From Chelydra serpentina (Eukaryota > Chordata > Testudines > Chelydridae), in contig JBAIAC010000023.1 in the NCBI GenBank assembly GCA_037349315.1, positions 34,696,501 to 34,760,500 on the forward strand: a DNA stretch of 64,000 nt. Reading direction: 5' to 3'. Below the pieces are notes generated by a model. The model made no database searches. It was given only the letters and a program-made list of their open reading frames with translations, and was not told where the DNA came from. Shown one piece after another: positions 23,622-35,882 of the stretch (its first letter is position 1; each line of letters opens with the position of its first letter). The translations under genes were made by a program, and so were the position numbers.

Positions 23622-23682
23622 TGTTTTTTATTATTATTATTATTATTATTTATGTATTATTTATTATTATTTTATTTTATTT
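23622..23682. repeat. TTA/ATT-rich microsatellite
   Basis: A run of ATT units followed by mixed TTTA/TTAT units. A 107-codon ORF passes through it only because ATT, TTA and TAT are sense codons. Confidence 0.9.
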
Positions 23683-25014
23683 AGAGGCTGAACTGGGAAA
23701 AATGATGTGTTTTAAATGGAAAGTGAATTTCAAAGACAGTCTCTTTCTCAGGAATCTTTCTTTGAGTCTCCATTGTGTCACTCTTGAATTTGAGGGGTTC
23801 AATACTTGGGACTCGGACTTAGGAATCGGGGGCTAAGGAACCCTGCAGTGGAAGAAACATGAGATCTAGGGAGCTGAGAGGGCTCTGGGGACATCAGTAG
23901 GCAAGAGGGGAACCATAGGAAAGTGCATTACAGAGAAGCATGATGAGTTTCCCTTCTCATGTTTTGCATTTTGACTTTTTGAATGCTGTACTTTTTCTTG
24001 CCCAGCTTGCTATGCCAGAGATATGTTTGGTTTTGCTATTGCTGTACTTCAGAGTCATTTCAAACCAAATCTGTCTTCAGACAGAAAAATGGCTCAGTAA
24101 ACGAAGATACGGATAGAACCTATTTGTCAATCTTAGTATGTAAATAGTAAAGTGTCCTCGCTATGAGCAGTAAGAACCCTGTGCCTAAGATAAGGCACTC
24201 AGTAATAGAATTCCTATCTATGCAGTGGGGGAATGGAAATTATATCATGAAGAATTCTTCAGAAAGCATGATAGAAACTGCTACCAGTTTTAAATGCTGT
24301 AATATAACAGCTCAATTGAATAAAATTCTACTACATTGAGAGGAGTATCCAGTGTAATGTTCTTTTCAAGAATTTCACACAGAAATTATAGCACTAAAGA
24401 AAATACATATACACTGTTCAGAAGTGTCCTGCTTCAGATCCCTGTGTACAGCTATAAAACAGGTGTGGGAGAGAAATCAGTTGTTATAAAGCACAAAGCT
24501 TTTGTGTGTGTGTGCGTGCACGTGGGGCTAGATTGTGATGTGTGCAGAGGTGTACGGGGAATTAACACCCACCATCTCTTATACTCTGCATGGGCTACCT
24601 AGACCTTAGGTATGGGCCCACAGGAGTAAGCAGGTGGGAAAGGAGAGGGCAGGGAGGGTCTGTGAGTGACTGATGCATTGACTCAATTTCCCCCCACACC
24701 CAATGAGCTGGTCAGTGCAGCTGAAATGGCACGGGGGTGGTGGTGACATAATTTGCAGCTGGTATAGGGCAATGGCAAATAGCTCCCCCATGCTCCCACT
24801 CGCATAAGATCCCACTTTTCTCACGTTCAGTAGTACATTACTCCCTGAGTAGTCTAATTGATTTCAATGAGATTGCACGCATAGTGATGTGTTACATAAA
24901 GTGATTAAGAGTGGTAGAATCAGCTCCATCATGTTTGTGGAATATCCTGTCTGAGCATTCCCGGTTACTGATATCAACATAGACAACATAGTCTTCTATT
25001 CACAGAGCAGGTAC

Positions 25015-25226
25015 AATAGTCACCTTTGTTGTTCTCTTTCCTCACCTTTCTCTGAGAGAAGAGCAGGTTTGGAGATGTTCTTCTTTACCTCGATCCTTCC
25101 AATGTACTTCAACTATGGCCAGAAAAGGACCCATTTGGATTGAGAGAGCAGTTTAATTTCCATGTCTATTCAGTCTTTGACCTCTCTGCTGAGATTATTA
25201 ACGAACTGAGCAAGCCAGACCATTGA
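25015..25226 (+). pseudogene. degenerate partial duplicate of the NAALADL2-like exon and its acceptor
   Basis: Bases 25015-25098 align with 21049-21134, that is the acceptor region plus the first 55 bases of the real exon. I count about 69 identities in 86 columns, with one 2-base gap. The acceptor AG has become AC (ctcac at 25041-25045), and two bases are missing just before the FG codons, so direct splicing would break the frame. After the gap the original frame resumes as FGDVLLYLDPSN and stays open for 52 codons (25068-25223) until TGA at 25224-25226. In the shared core most base changes are synonymous or conservative (V to L). Beyond 25098 I see no similarity to the rest of the exon. It is most simply a dead tandem exon duplicate, though a diverged alternative exon cannot be excluded. 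Confidence 0.65.
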
Positions 25227-25249
25227 ACTCCTGTTCCATGGGTAACACC

Positions 25250-25760
25250 AATTTTTTTGAAAAATGTCATTCCAAAATCAAATGAAACATGACATTTTGA
25301 AATTCCCCACAGAACAGGAATTCCAAAACTTCATTTATGAAGAGTCAAAATGACATTTCATTTTGACCTTTTTCTAAATATGTTTGAGGCTTCTAACCTG
25401 CCCAAGGCCCCGGCAGCCTGTCGTGTGGGAAGCTGGGCAGCACAGGGAACCTCGGAGCCGGGAATTCTGAGGTGCTGAGAGCTTTGGGAGCCCTGGCTCT
25501 GGGATAATTTACCTGGCAGGCTGCTGAGAAGCTTGAAGCCGGGTCCAGACTCTTGGCTTTTCATCAGCACACCAGGAGGGCTGCTAAGGAGCCAGGTTGG
25601 TGAGCTGACAGAATTATACCATGTGTGGTTCCATCAGAAACCTGCCTGGTTTTTGTCAGAATTTTATAGAAATTAACACTATCCTCAGAACATTTTGGTT
25701 TTGACGAATGGGCATTTTCTGGCAGAGAAATGTTCTTCTGGAAAATTCTGACTGGCTCTC
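25250..25760. repeat. AGAGCTGGTC-family repeat
   Basis: The right end 'gaaaattctgactggctctc' is the inverse of the family start 'gagctggtcagaattttc'. The interior matches the copy at 19575-19845. The left boundary, in an A/T-rich block of 'gacatttt' and 'aaaatgtc' words, is approximate. Confidence 0.5.
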
Positions 25761-26544
25761 TTCAGAGAAATGTCAATGTTGTTGATGGTGGTGGTTTTCC
25801 TGTTGTTATTTTGTAAATGCATTCTGGACAGTTATCATGTAGTAGGAATTGGGTAGTAGAAACCAATTCATTGCGAATAGAGAACTGAACAGCAGGGTTT
25901 ACAAAGATGTTTATTACTGAAATATAACACCGTATATCTTCATTACTCACATTCTTTTAGTACCTGCCCTTGTACCATACAAGCAGCAAGGGAAAGTAAT
26001 TACATTTAAGCAGAGCGACATCTTCCAAACCAAGATATAAAGCAGGTGTTGTTTAAATGTATGAGATCAAATCCTGTAGTCCTCCAACAGTACATAGATA
26101 AAATATTCACTGAATTCAAGGATTGCATCATTTGGGTCATGGAGAGGAAGGATGCTGTGAGCAGGTGACATCCACACCCTGCTCCAAACAGAGTCCACAC
26201 AGCTTGTTGCCAATCAAAACTGACCTAGTCAGAAAAGAAACTCAAAATAAAACAGTACAAAATGCAGCCCGAGGCTTATCCTCAATTTTGTATGCTTGCA
26301 GGCTTCCTCTCTGAGGATTATTCAGCCCGTAATTTAGGACTTCTCAAGAGCCTTGCGTGCCCGCCCCCGCCTTACATCTGGGTTGGACAACAACCCACTT
26401 TAAATGGAGAATTGGCAAAATCCATTTAATATAATCTGCCAGAATAACAGGGTTGGGTTTTCAGGCAGATTCTGTTAATCAACAGATAGTGTTGTGGCTT
26501 GGGCACAGGACTTGGAATCAGTGTTTCTGGATTTCACCTGGCAT

Positions 26545-26621
26545 TGGCCACTGTTGGAAGACAGGACAATGGGCTGCAAGAACCATTGTTCTGATCCAGT
26601 ATGGACATTCTTGTGTTCTTA
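26545..26621 (+). mobile_element. CR1 3'-end remnant (+)
   Basis: 'actgttggaagacaggacaatgggctgcaagaaccattgttctgatccagtatggacattcttgtgttctta' is the forward-sense extreme 3' end of the same CR1 type found reversed at 27331. It is about 77 bp only. Confidence 0.75.
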
Positions 26622-27059
26622 ATTGTTTCTCTGCACCTGCCTGTGTGTGACTTTAAGAAGAAACTTCTTTTTCGCAATCTATAATAGAGGAAAAATGTGG
26701 GTAATAACAGAATCGTCATGTATAAAAATGTGCCAATTGTGCTTTAGATAGCTTCCTCTCTTTGCTTGCAGTATTTTTAGAGAATGTTGCAAATACCAAG
26801 GTTAAGATACTTTAGGTATGTAAGGGAGAAATTCTCTCTAATCTTTATATGGGTGGGCAATTGGAGGGGAGGGAGTAAGGGGCCTCTATCCCTTATTGTC
26901 ACCTACTTAAGTCATGGACAGAATTCTGGCCTGAAGACTTCTAAGGGATCCCCCTGAGATGATCCTTCCCTTTTTATGTGTTACATTATATGCGATTTGC
27001 ACAATCTAGCCCTCGGGTACATTTTTAAGCATTACTATTTATTGTACTACTTTGCCTCC

Positions 27060-27155
27060 CAATGGTATTGCAAGACATTGTTCATTGATTTAAAAGCTCT
27101 TTGAGATTGTCAGGTGCTATGCAAGTGATAAATATTATTTATTATTAATAATAAA
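27060..27155 (+). repeat. CORE-SINE (MIR-type) tail remnant
   Basis: 'aagctctttgagattgtcaggtgctatgcaagtgataaatattatttattatta' resembles the LINE-related tail of reptile MIR-type SINEs. The tRNA-like head is not recognisable. Confidence 0.4.
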
Positions 27156-27330
27156 TCCACTCTCTATTTTTTCCTTACACTGCTGTTATGTCAAAATTTA
27201 CTGAAAGCTGCCTTAACTTGCTCTTACCATTACAATAAAAAGCCATTTTCCGGGAAAATTCCTCTACTCCAGCCCATAAGGCATCTTGGTACTATTCACA
27301 GGAGCCTCTTTGTCTAAAATACTGTGTAAG

Positions 27331-28147
27331 AACATAAGAATGGCCATACTGTGTCAGACCAATGGTCCATCTAGCCCAGTATCCCGTCTTCTGACAGTGG
27401 TCAGTGCCAGATGCTTCAGAGGGAATGGACAGAACAGGGCAAATTATCAAGTGATCCATTTCCTGTCATCTGGTCCCAGCTTCGGGCAGTCAGAGGTTTA
27501 GTGACACCCAGAGCAAGGGGTTGCATCCCTGACCGTTGCGGCTAATAGCCATTGATGGACATATCCTCCATGAACTTGTTCAGTTCTTTTTTGAAGCCAA
27601 TTATAGTTTGGGCTTCACAACATCCCCATGCAACATGTTCCACAGATTGATTATGCGTTGTAAAAATATTTTCCTATGTTTGTTTTCAACGTACTGCCTA
27701 TTAATTTAATTGGGTGAAATGATTCTTGTGTCATGTGAAGGGGTAATAACACTTCCTTATTCAATTTCTCCACGCCATTCATAATTTTATAGACCTCTAT
27801 CATATCCCCCCTTAGTCCTCTCATTTTTAAGATGAATAATCCCACTTTTTTAAATCTCTCCTCATATAGAAGGTGTTCCATACCCTAATCATTTTCATTG
27901 ACCTATGTACTTTTCCCAATTCTTATTTAACCTTTTTTGAGGTAGGGTGACCAGAACTACCTTTAGTATTCAAGGTGTGGGCATACCATGGATTTATATG
28001 GTGCCATTAAGATACGTTCTTTCTTATTATCTCTCTCTTTCCTAATGGTTCCTAGCATTCTGTTAGCTTTTTGACTACTGCTGCACATTGAGCAGATGTT
28101 TTCAGAGAACTATCCATGATGACTCCAAGATCTTTCACATTTAGTGC
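27331..28147 (-). mobile_element. CR1 LINE 3' part (-)
   Basis: The 3' end lies at the left ('aagaacataagaatggcc'). The minus strand encodes a decayed ORF2 C-terminus: the open stretch 27881-27651 includes [19 protein letters not shown], a typical CR1 carboxy-terminal segment. Similarity continues through 'ccatggatttatatgg' to 'atgactccaagatctttcaca'. Several frameshifts are present. Confidence 0.85.
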
Positions 28148-28149
28148 CA

Positions 28150-28480
28150 CTCCCCCAAGCCTGACCTACTCTCATTCTTATATATTCTCTACCTTGGTAT
28201 TACCTAGTCCTATTGATTATCATCATTCCACCTAGTTTCTCTGATGCCTATTATATCTATATCCCCATTTAATGCCAAGCATTCAGGTTCGCCCATCTTA
28301 GTATTCAGACTTTTAGCATTTGTATTCAAGCATTTATAAAATTTGTCAGTATTTAATTGTTTGCCTTAACCTTTCCCTCTTTAGTAGGATATAGAATTTG
28401 TCCTTTTAATAAATCCTCCCCCAAAGGATGTCTTTGTCTGAACCATGGGCTCCTCCACAACTGTTGGCTTTCCCCCACCC
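28150..28480. repeat. possible LINE-derived segment, class unknown
   Basis: Blocks such as 'ctgatgcctattatatctatatcc' and 'cattcaggttcgcccatcttagtattcagacttttagcatttgtat' look like a repeated turtle sequence that I remember without a firm class. It directly follows the CR1 and may be an upstream part of it or a different element. Confidence 0.35.
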
Positions 28481-28882
28481 CTTAGTTTAAAAACTCCTCT
28501 GACCTTTTATAGCCCACTGTACTTTGCTTTAGAGACACTATGTAGGTAGCCCTAGTGTACTGTAGAGACTAGCAATATACCCCTCACAACATTTCAAATC
28601 TAAAAACCCCAGATGTTTCCCCCTTTTTAGTTCCTTTAAAAGTAAAAGTTGCCATTTGCTAGTGAGGGAGTTACTTTTTTTTCTTGTGTTTAAATATTTT
28701 GTACCCCATTACTCCTAATGAGGTTGGAAACCTGAGGTTGCATTTGGGAGGAAAAAGTTCAGCTTTAATTCAATACGCACAATAGATAGAGTCCCATTCA
28801 TTTCCGTGGCAGTTGGATACAGACCTATGGGGAGAAGAATAAAATTATTCATTATTTCAGGGCTTGGGACATTAGACTGATC

Positions 28883-28952
28883 TTCTGAGGTGCCTAGCAC
28901 CCACAGATGGAAGACAATCAGAGCTGTAGGTGCTCATCACCTCTGAGTAGCT
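28883..28952. repeat. small hairpin MITE-like repeat
   Basis: 'tctgaggtgcctagcacccacag' pairs with 'tgtaggtgctcatcacctctga' in inverted order around a short loop. Confidence 0.6.
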
Positions 28953-30577
28953 GGGGCATTAATTTTACAGTGTAGAAACAAAGAGCATTGTTATAAATCA
29001 TGATAATTTTAAAATCCACAGATGGGGTAGCCAGCGAAAGGCAGTCATTATCTCAAAGAATGACTCGGTGGTCCTAAAAGGCTTAAATATGAGAAAACAT
29101 GTAGCCACTCTTGTCTCATGTCTCACAACATGCAGATGCCATGAGCTCTTTAATATGAGAGGTCTGAGGGAGATTGCAAAAGGAACGCGCTCTAGATTTT
29201 AATAAGTAGACGGCATTTTTGCCTGTCGTTTGTAGATGTGTTTTCTTCCTCCATTACCAAAGCCCTTTAGTTAGTTTTTGCAATGAATTTCCTGTCTTAC
29301 ATATTGATTTTTCATGTTCCCTCTGTTGTCTTTTGGTTTTATAAATAATGCGGGTTGTTGTTTTTTTAAAAAGCTGTACAGTGGTCTTTTCTCTGCTCTG
29401 CTTGAGACTGAAGGCATCTTAGTGCAGTGCATTTGCTATGGGCATATCTGTTAATCTTCGGTAGCCAAACAGTATATTTAATTTGCAGTTCTGGTGTCCC
29501 TGGTTTTTAATGTTAAGGGTCTCAAGGAAATCTTTGCCACTGTGGTGTAAGCTTGAGTATCCGTTAACTGTTTGGGACTGTATCATAAGGGCAAGGCTAG
29601 AACTGATGTGGGACTTAGATGAGCTAAGCTGGTTAATTAGGAAAAAATATTCCAATGTATTTGCTTTCCTTTTCAAAAGATGAATATTGCTTTAAAAAGG
29701 AGAAAACATAAGCTGAACTTTAAATGTAAAAGCCATAGAGTGGGCAGGGAAAGTGAATGCAAATGAGCTTCACCTACAATAACATCTCCTATGCCAACCT
29801 GTTTTTATATATTTATTTACCATGCAATAAAAGAAGCACAAAATAGATTGTGCTAATTGCTATAGAATAAAGCCACATACTGTACATACTCCAACTGGAA
29901 TATTCATCTTTTGTTTTCTTGTTCCTCTCCATCCTTTAAAAAAACTGTACACATGTTCACCTCATTGTGGAACTGTAGCAAAAGTTGCAGAACACCCAGT
30001 GCACATCATAAAAAGCCCTTGAAATGTGCAACCTTAATAGGATGTTATTGTTTAATTGAGCTCAGTCAATTATTCTGCAGTATTTACATAGGACCACTTG
30101 GAATGTGATGCAGTTATATGCCTGCTTTATTTGTAGTGAGTCGAATGATTCTGTAGGCTTATAGACTTGCTGCTTTGTGTACCTAAACCTGTTCTCACGG
30201 TCCTCTGCTTTGTGATATTTCACTTATTTGAAGCAGCAAGTTGAGCAAAAATTAACTAGAAAACAGCATTGTCTAACAATTTCTATCATGCACATGCAAG
30301 ATGACATGTTCTAAGGTGTTTTCTTGTAAACCGTTATGATTTGTACAAGATCCCTATAGCTCTTTGTAACATCCCTCCCTCTACTGATGAAAAATGCTAT
30401 ATAACTGCATAATACTATTGCCGAACTATAGCGTACTTTTACTATGTGCTGCTCAGTAGATGTCATGTTTCAGTCCAGAACTAGAGGAGTTGCAGTGATA
30501 GATGCAGTAATATCTGTATACTATGGGTGGGAAAATATTTTGAAAGCTGGGGACCTAAAATTAGACACACAAATGTA

Positions 30578-30715
30578 TTGTCTGATTTTCAGCTGTTCTG
30601 AACATCTGAACTCACATTGAAAACAAGAAAAAAAAATCAGGCCACTTATTTAGCAGCTGAAATGTGGATTTAGGTGTCCAATTTTAGGCCTCCAACATTG
30701 AAAATGCTGGCCATA
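30578..30715. repeat. MITE-like repeat related to the one at 28883
   Basis: 'tgattttcagctgttctgaacatctgaac', then 'aaaaatcaggccacttatttagcagctgaaatgtggatttaggtgtccaattttaggc', matches the extended form of the same reptile repeat type. The arms are strongly decayed. Confidence 0.45.
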
Positions 30716-31068
30716 GTTTTTAATACACTTTGGGACTATATTAGCTTCACAGATCAATAAAACTATTGGCCATTAATCACTTACCTACAGTGATGACTAT
30801 TAAAAACGGCAATATTTCCTAAAAGTTACTACATTGTATGAGATACCATAGTACTTTCATATACTTAAAATAGGAAATAATTGTGGTATATCAGATACAA
30901 TGGTGTGACAGCTGTTGACAAACACTGGATTTATACAACTTATGGATGACATAAGTTCAAATGCATTTGCTTTTACTGCTCGGAATCATTAGGTTAATAT
31001 ATTCAGTTACACTGCATGCAGACCATGTATACGGGGAAAACTAATAATAATGCTTTCCACAGTACAGA

Positions 31069-31133
31069 CCTGATCCAAAACCCACTGAAGTCTACATAAG
31101 TCTTTCCATTAAACACAATGGGACTGGATCAGG
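31069..31133. repeat. small MITE-like repeat
   Basis: 'cctgatcca' at the left and 'tggatcagg' at the right are perfect 9-bp inverted ends of a 65-bp unit with an A/T-rich middle. Confidence 0.5.
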
Positions 31134-31737
31134 ACTCATGTGCAGTTAAAATTCATTCATAAATATTTTCATGCATTTATGGGAGAACAGACCCAAATAT
31201 TGCATAGTCATACCACCAAGCGGATATGTAGCACTTTATCTAATTTCTAGCATTTAAAATAAATATGAATCTACATGTTCATACTGAAAAATGTATGATT
31301 CACTGTTATAAAACGCTGCTTAATTACATTTTAAAAACTGTCCAAAAAGGAAAAAAAAATATTTAGAAATACTTTCTCTGCCCCTACTAGTTGGAAATGA
31401 TATATCGCTCTTTCAGATCAATAGAATTACTCTATCAATTGTAAGCTTTTGTTCTGAAATTTACTTCTCAAATGTAATTTTACATTGAGGCTTTCCTCAT
31501 GTCATTCCTCTGATGTCATGAGGAGACTTGTAAACACAGATTTTGTATAAAATACTTCAAACTATTCACACAGCAGAAAAGGTAAATATGCAACAGAAAA
31601 ATGATGCTGATATTAAAAGCTGAGTTTGTGAAATACACTTCTTTGAAAGAACAAAGTATTATGCGGCAATAGTATTATGCAGTGATATAGTATTTCTCAT
31701 CAGTAGAGGGAGGGATGTTACAAAGGTGGGTAAGCAT

Positions 31738-31866
31738 CATTATCCCCCTTTTACAAATGACACAACGTGATACAGAGAAAAGTTAAGTGACTTGTCAAAG
31801 GTTATGCAATAGCTTATTGGCGAAAAAAAGAAAAGCAGCAAGTCCCATGCTCAGCCACTGGCTGAA
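31738..31866 (-). mobile_element. CORE-SINE (MIR-type), minus
   Basis: 'attatccccc-ttttacaaatgacac', 'agttaagtgacttgtcaaaggttatgc' and 'aagtcccatgctcagccactgg' follow the order of the reversed MIR-type SINE core and tRNA-like head. It is old and diverged. Confidence 0.6.
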
Positions 31867-31977
31867 AACGTACTTCAGTTTAGAACAAAAGTGAAGAAAA
31901 ATGTATCCTTATGAAGCTGCACCAGAAATTTGGATAGACACCCAAGAATGTTTGTACCTCCAACAGCACAAGGCCTA

Positions 31978-32145
31978 GGGTTGCCAGGTGTCCGTTTTTT
32001 GACTGGAACTCCCGGACGAAAAGGAACCCTGGTGGCTCCAGTCAGCACTAAAAGTCTAGTCGGTGGCGTAGCAGGGCTAAAGCAGGCTCCCTGGCTCCAT
32101 GCGGCTCCCAGAAGCGGCCGGCATTTCCCTCCCGCTCCTACACGC
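31978..32145. repeat. repeat fragment beginning AGGGTTGCCAGGTGTCCG
   Basis: The stretch 'agggttgccaggtgtccg...gactggaactcccgg...ggaaccctggtggctcc...aggctccctggctcc' is far more G/C-rich than its surroundings and matches a turtle repeat I remember. Its class is unknown. It explains the 107-codon ORF that starts at 31930. Confidence 0.5.
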
Positions 32146-35100
32146 AGGGCAAAAATAAGTTCTTTGCAATTTCCTGTTTTATTTCAGCTGGAGAATGTAG
32201 TTCTGTGTCTCTGTTTGGGGCTACGTGAAGCTACAAATGGGGTGCGCACCTAGGCTGACTGAAGCAATTCAAGATGGCACCTCTCAACAGCATGCAGGCA
32301 GCAGTGGCTTCTTCAGGGCCTCTCAAGCCAAGGGGGATTTATAGGAGATGATGATCTCTTTAGATGGATACTTCCCTAAGGTACCTGAGAGATTTAGTTC
32401 TATAAGGAGGGACTGAAGAATGGAGTGATGAAGACTAATTCTGTAATGAGCACCCTACAACTGGTTCCTCCTGGTCCTCTCTACTCTGTGTCTATGTATG
32501 AGACTTCAGGAGTTGGCCAAAATTAGGGTACCCATTTAGGTTAGCCCCATCACTGCTCTTCTCCCACCTTGGAGAGGTTTGCTTTTTTGATTGGGTAGTG
32601 TGTTACACTGACTTTGCACTGGTGTAAATGACAACTGGAGATGTAAAGCAATGGTAAAATGGGCCTTCTATGGCTATCAACCTAGCTGTATATGTGAACT
32701 TCAGGATGTGGATACACTTGCTCATATAGTTCAGTGAAGAGTTGAACTCTGCCAGATGTTTATATGGAATTGTACAATGTTCTTGGACACAGGGTGCTAG
32801 GAGGCTGGGACTGTACATAGTGTCTCTGAGGTGCAGCAAACGTAACACCTGCAAGTGCACCTGCATTTGACTCGCAGGAAGCAATCACTGGAAAGTCAGC
32901 TGGCTGATTGTTTAAGCAATTAAAGATGTAATTAGATTTATAATTGAAATTTTGCCTCATGTAGCTCGAATTTTGCAAAGTAGAATAAACCAACCGATCT
33001 TTAACTCAGCTTGATTCCAGCCCATTTCTAGCCACGCTCAGCAGCTATATAAAAAGATAGTACTCCATTCCACTTACAGACAGACAGATACTCCACACTA
33101 CTAAAACAATTCATCTTTAGGTGGGGATATGAAAACTGCTTTTTTCATTGCACAAATATCTACTATCATATTATATGCATAAAGTCACAGAGGGAATTAG
33201 AGCAACATTTATCATAATATTCCTTTTTTTTCAATCTTCCCAACACAAAAGTATTTGTTCACTTGTCACACTTCCTGTAGTCCCGTGTTTCCCTTGTCTA
33301 CCTCCTCCTCCACAACAAGTTTTATCCCATTGGGAATGAGAAGAGCAGGATGAAGTGGAGGGTGGGAAGCATTTTTTGTTGGGCACAGCCCAAAATTCTG
33401 TTTCACTGGGGAGATGTGAGAAGCTGAAGAGACAGATTCACAGTCAACGATCTCCATCACAGTCTGACTCTGAAACACAGATAGCCGTATTCTGGTATTA
33501 CTAAAGGCAGTGTGGTACTGCTCTCATTCAGTGGGACCAGGGCAGTTCCCATCATCAGTGCAAGCTTGCAAGAGTACTTAGTACAGGGGTTTGGCATAAG
33601 TTTTGAGAGATGGATACATGAACTTTTGAGAGAAGAGTATTCCCCTCCTTCTGTCCCCCCCAAATCACCTGGTGGTTGTTTTGTGCCATTGTACAGCTTT
33701 CAGGTGGGGAATAAGGGGACATTTAATAGGAGATAGCGGCAGAGTTGTTCATTGTGCACTTCAAGGGAACTTTTACAAGTGTGGGGGAAAAAACCTGTTA
33801 GAATGAACCACAACAATGTGAGTTGGGCCTGAACCAAAAGAGATAACGGAGTAGAGGAAATGACAGTTTAAAGAGCTTGATCTCTCAATCCCTTGGAAGG
33901 GATCCCTTACGAGATGATGCCGATCAGTGTTCGCCGTGTGATGTGCACAAAGCAAGGTTGGGAAATAATCAGTTTCTTGCAAAATGCTTTTGTTTCCTGA
34001 CATGTTTTTCATGTGCAAAAACTAGGCCATGAGAACGGTTTGAATACGTTTTTGAAACTATGATAGCAGTTTCATTTTCAATTAGAACTCGTATGAGTAG
34101 AAAATGTGTATAACTTCAAATACCTCTTGTGTTACTTTTAGGTGGGTGACAGGTGGGTCTATTCAGTGAGTAAAAAAGAACAAAGCCTCTTGGGTTATTT
34201 AAAATCCTTGTTGAAGTCATCGATGTTTTAGAATAATAACATAATGATTTGCATATTTATTTAAAATTGTATGCTATTGGGACTTCACTGTACAAAATAT
34301 GTAATGAACAAATGCTTGTGCTGTCTATTTGGGAGGTAAAATTTGTCTTATAACAGATGTCAGCTAAAGTTGCCATTTTGTGACAGTACATTCCTTTCTA
34401 ATATAGCATTCATGACAACAAGACCATTTTTAGAACAGCTGGGGTCTACTTGTGTTTTAGAGCACCTTGAATCTTTCTTGATTCCCAAAAGTCATGCGTC
34501 TTTCAGCTTTTTCATTGCATAATTTCCACCAACAATTTATTCATGTCCTACAAGGGATTTTCAATAATATTCTGCCATTCAGACAGAACTGAACCAATAT
34601 TGCCAAGCCATTAACAGTTAAGAGTCAGGCAGCTGTAATTTCTGTATGCTGTTAGATATTGTATAACATTATTTTTACTTTCATACTAGCAACCCAGCAT
34701 TAGGCAATGAAAAAGGCAATGGGTCAATGCCTTACCAAGCAAACTCCTCTCCATTTCAACCTCTCTCTCTCTCAAAAAAAAAAACCCAACCTTTCAGAAA
34801 TGCACCTGTATATAGATGCTGCTTTGTGATTTATTAGTAATGTGAACAATATTGCCTACCAACTTCCTCTGTGTAACACCACAGTGTGCTCCTAATCCAT
34901 TGGAAGAAAAGATACATAGGCTGTCACGGAAGCTCTCAGGGAAACCCAATTACCAGAAGAGAAGTTAACCTGCAGAAAGACTAATGGTTGTCCAGTGTGA
35001 GCAAGGCTGCGCTTTTGGAAGGTAGCATCAATGGAGTATTTCTCAAAAATAAGAAATAGAAAACCCCTAAAATTAGAAGGACTAATAAACATTTAGGCAA

Positions 35101-35593
35101 AATGTATATAAATAATGCCTCAACATAAATATATTTTAGTAAATAAATAAATAAACTACCACAACTGCACCATGTTCTCTTTTCGTGAGAGAGTGGTTGA
35201 CAGACAGTTTTGAAGTAATGTAAATGTAGAGAGCACATTCAGTATTGCCACATCTTGTGATTTGATCGTTGTTGCGTTTTTTTAAATCCTCACCTCCTTG
35301 AGTCCTGTTACCAACTGAGAATCTCAGCTTTTTTTTTTTTTTTCCTTTTTCTTTTCTTTCTTTCTCTTTTTTTTGGGGGAGGAGGGGCAATCTCTAACTG
35401 TCATGTTTATGGTGAAAAGCTTTTAAGTAAGTTTCAAGCTCTAATGGTTCTGGAGAACAGCTTGAAAATGTGGTCTGAGTGCAATCTAAAAATCTCTCTG
35501 TGTCTCTATAAACAGAATTCAGATAACTTTAAATGGATTTTTTTTAAATACCTCATGATTTTTAACCCAGTTTTATGATTTTTACGGTCTGAC

Positions 35594-35882
35594 CAGGGCC
35601 GGCTCCAGGCACCAGCTTGCCAAGCTGGTGCTTGGGGCGGCAGGTGAGAAGGGGGCGGCAGTCCAAGTCCCACGGCGGCAATTTGGCGGCAGGTCCGCTC
35701 TTCCCGCCGCCGAATTGCCGCCGCGGGACTCGGACTGCCGCCCCAGTCTCGCCTGCCACGGCGGCAAAGGGGCAGCAGGTCTGCCGCTGTTCCCTTGCCG
35801 CTCCGGAATGGGACTGCCTGCGTCGGGGGCGGGGGCGCCGCCACCCCTGCTTGGGGCGGCAGAATTGTAAGAGCCGCCCCTG
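35594..35882. mobile_element. hAT-like element with CAGGGCCGGCTC TIR
   Basis: It is 289 bp and begins CAGGGCCGGCTC and ends GAGCCGCCCCTG. Flanks GGTCTGAC (35586-35593) and GGCCTGAC (35883-35890) match at 7 of 8 bases. 'gcttggggcggc' occurs near both ends in direct orientation, and the interior is a run of 'ggcggca' words and their inverses. The overlapping ORFs of 80-147 codons on both strands are composition artefacts. Confidence 0.8.
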
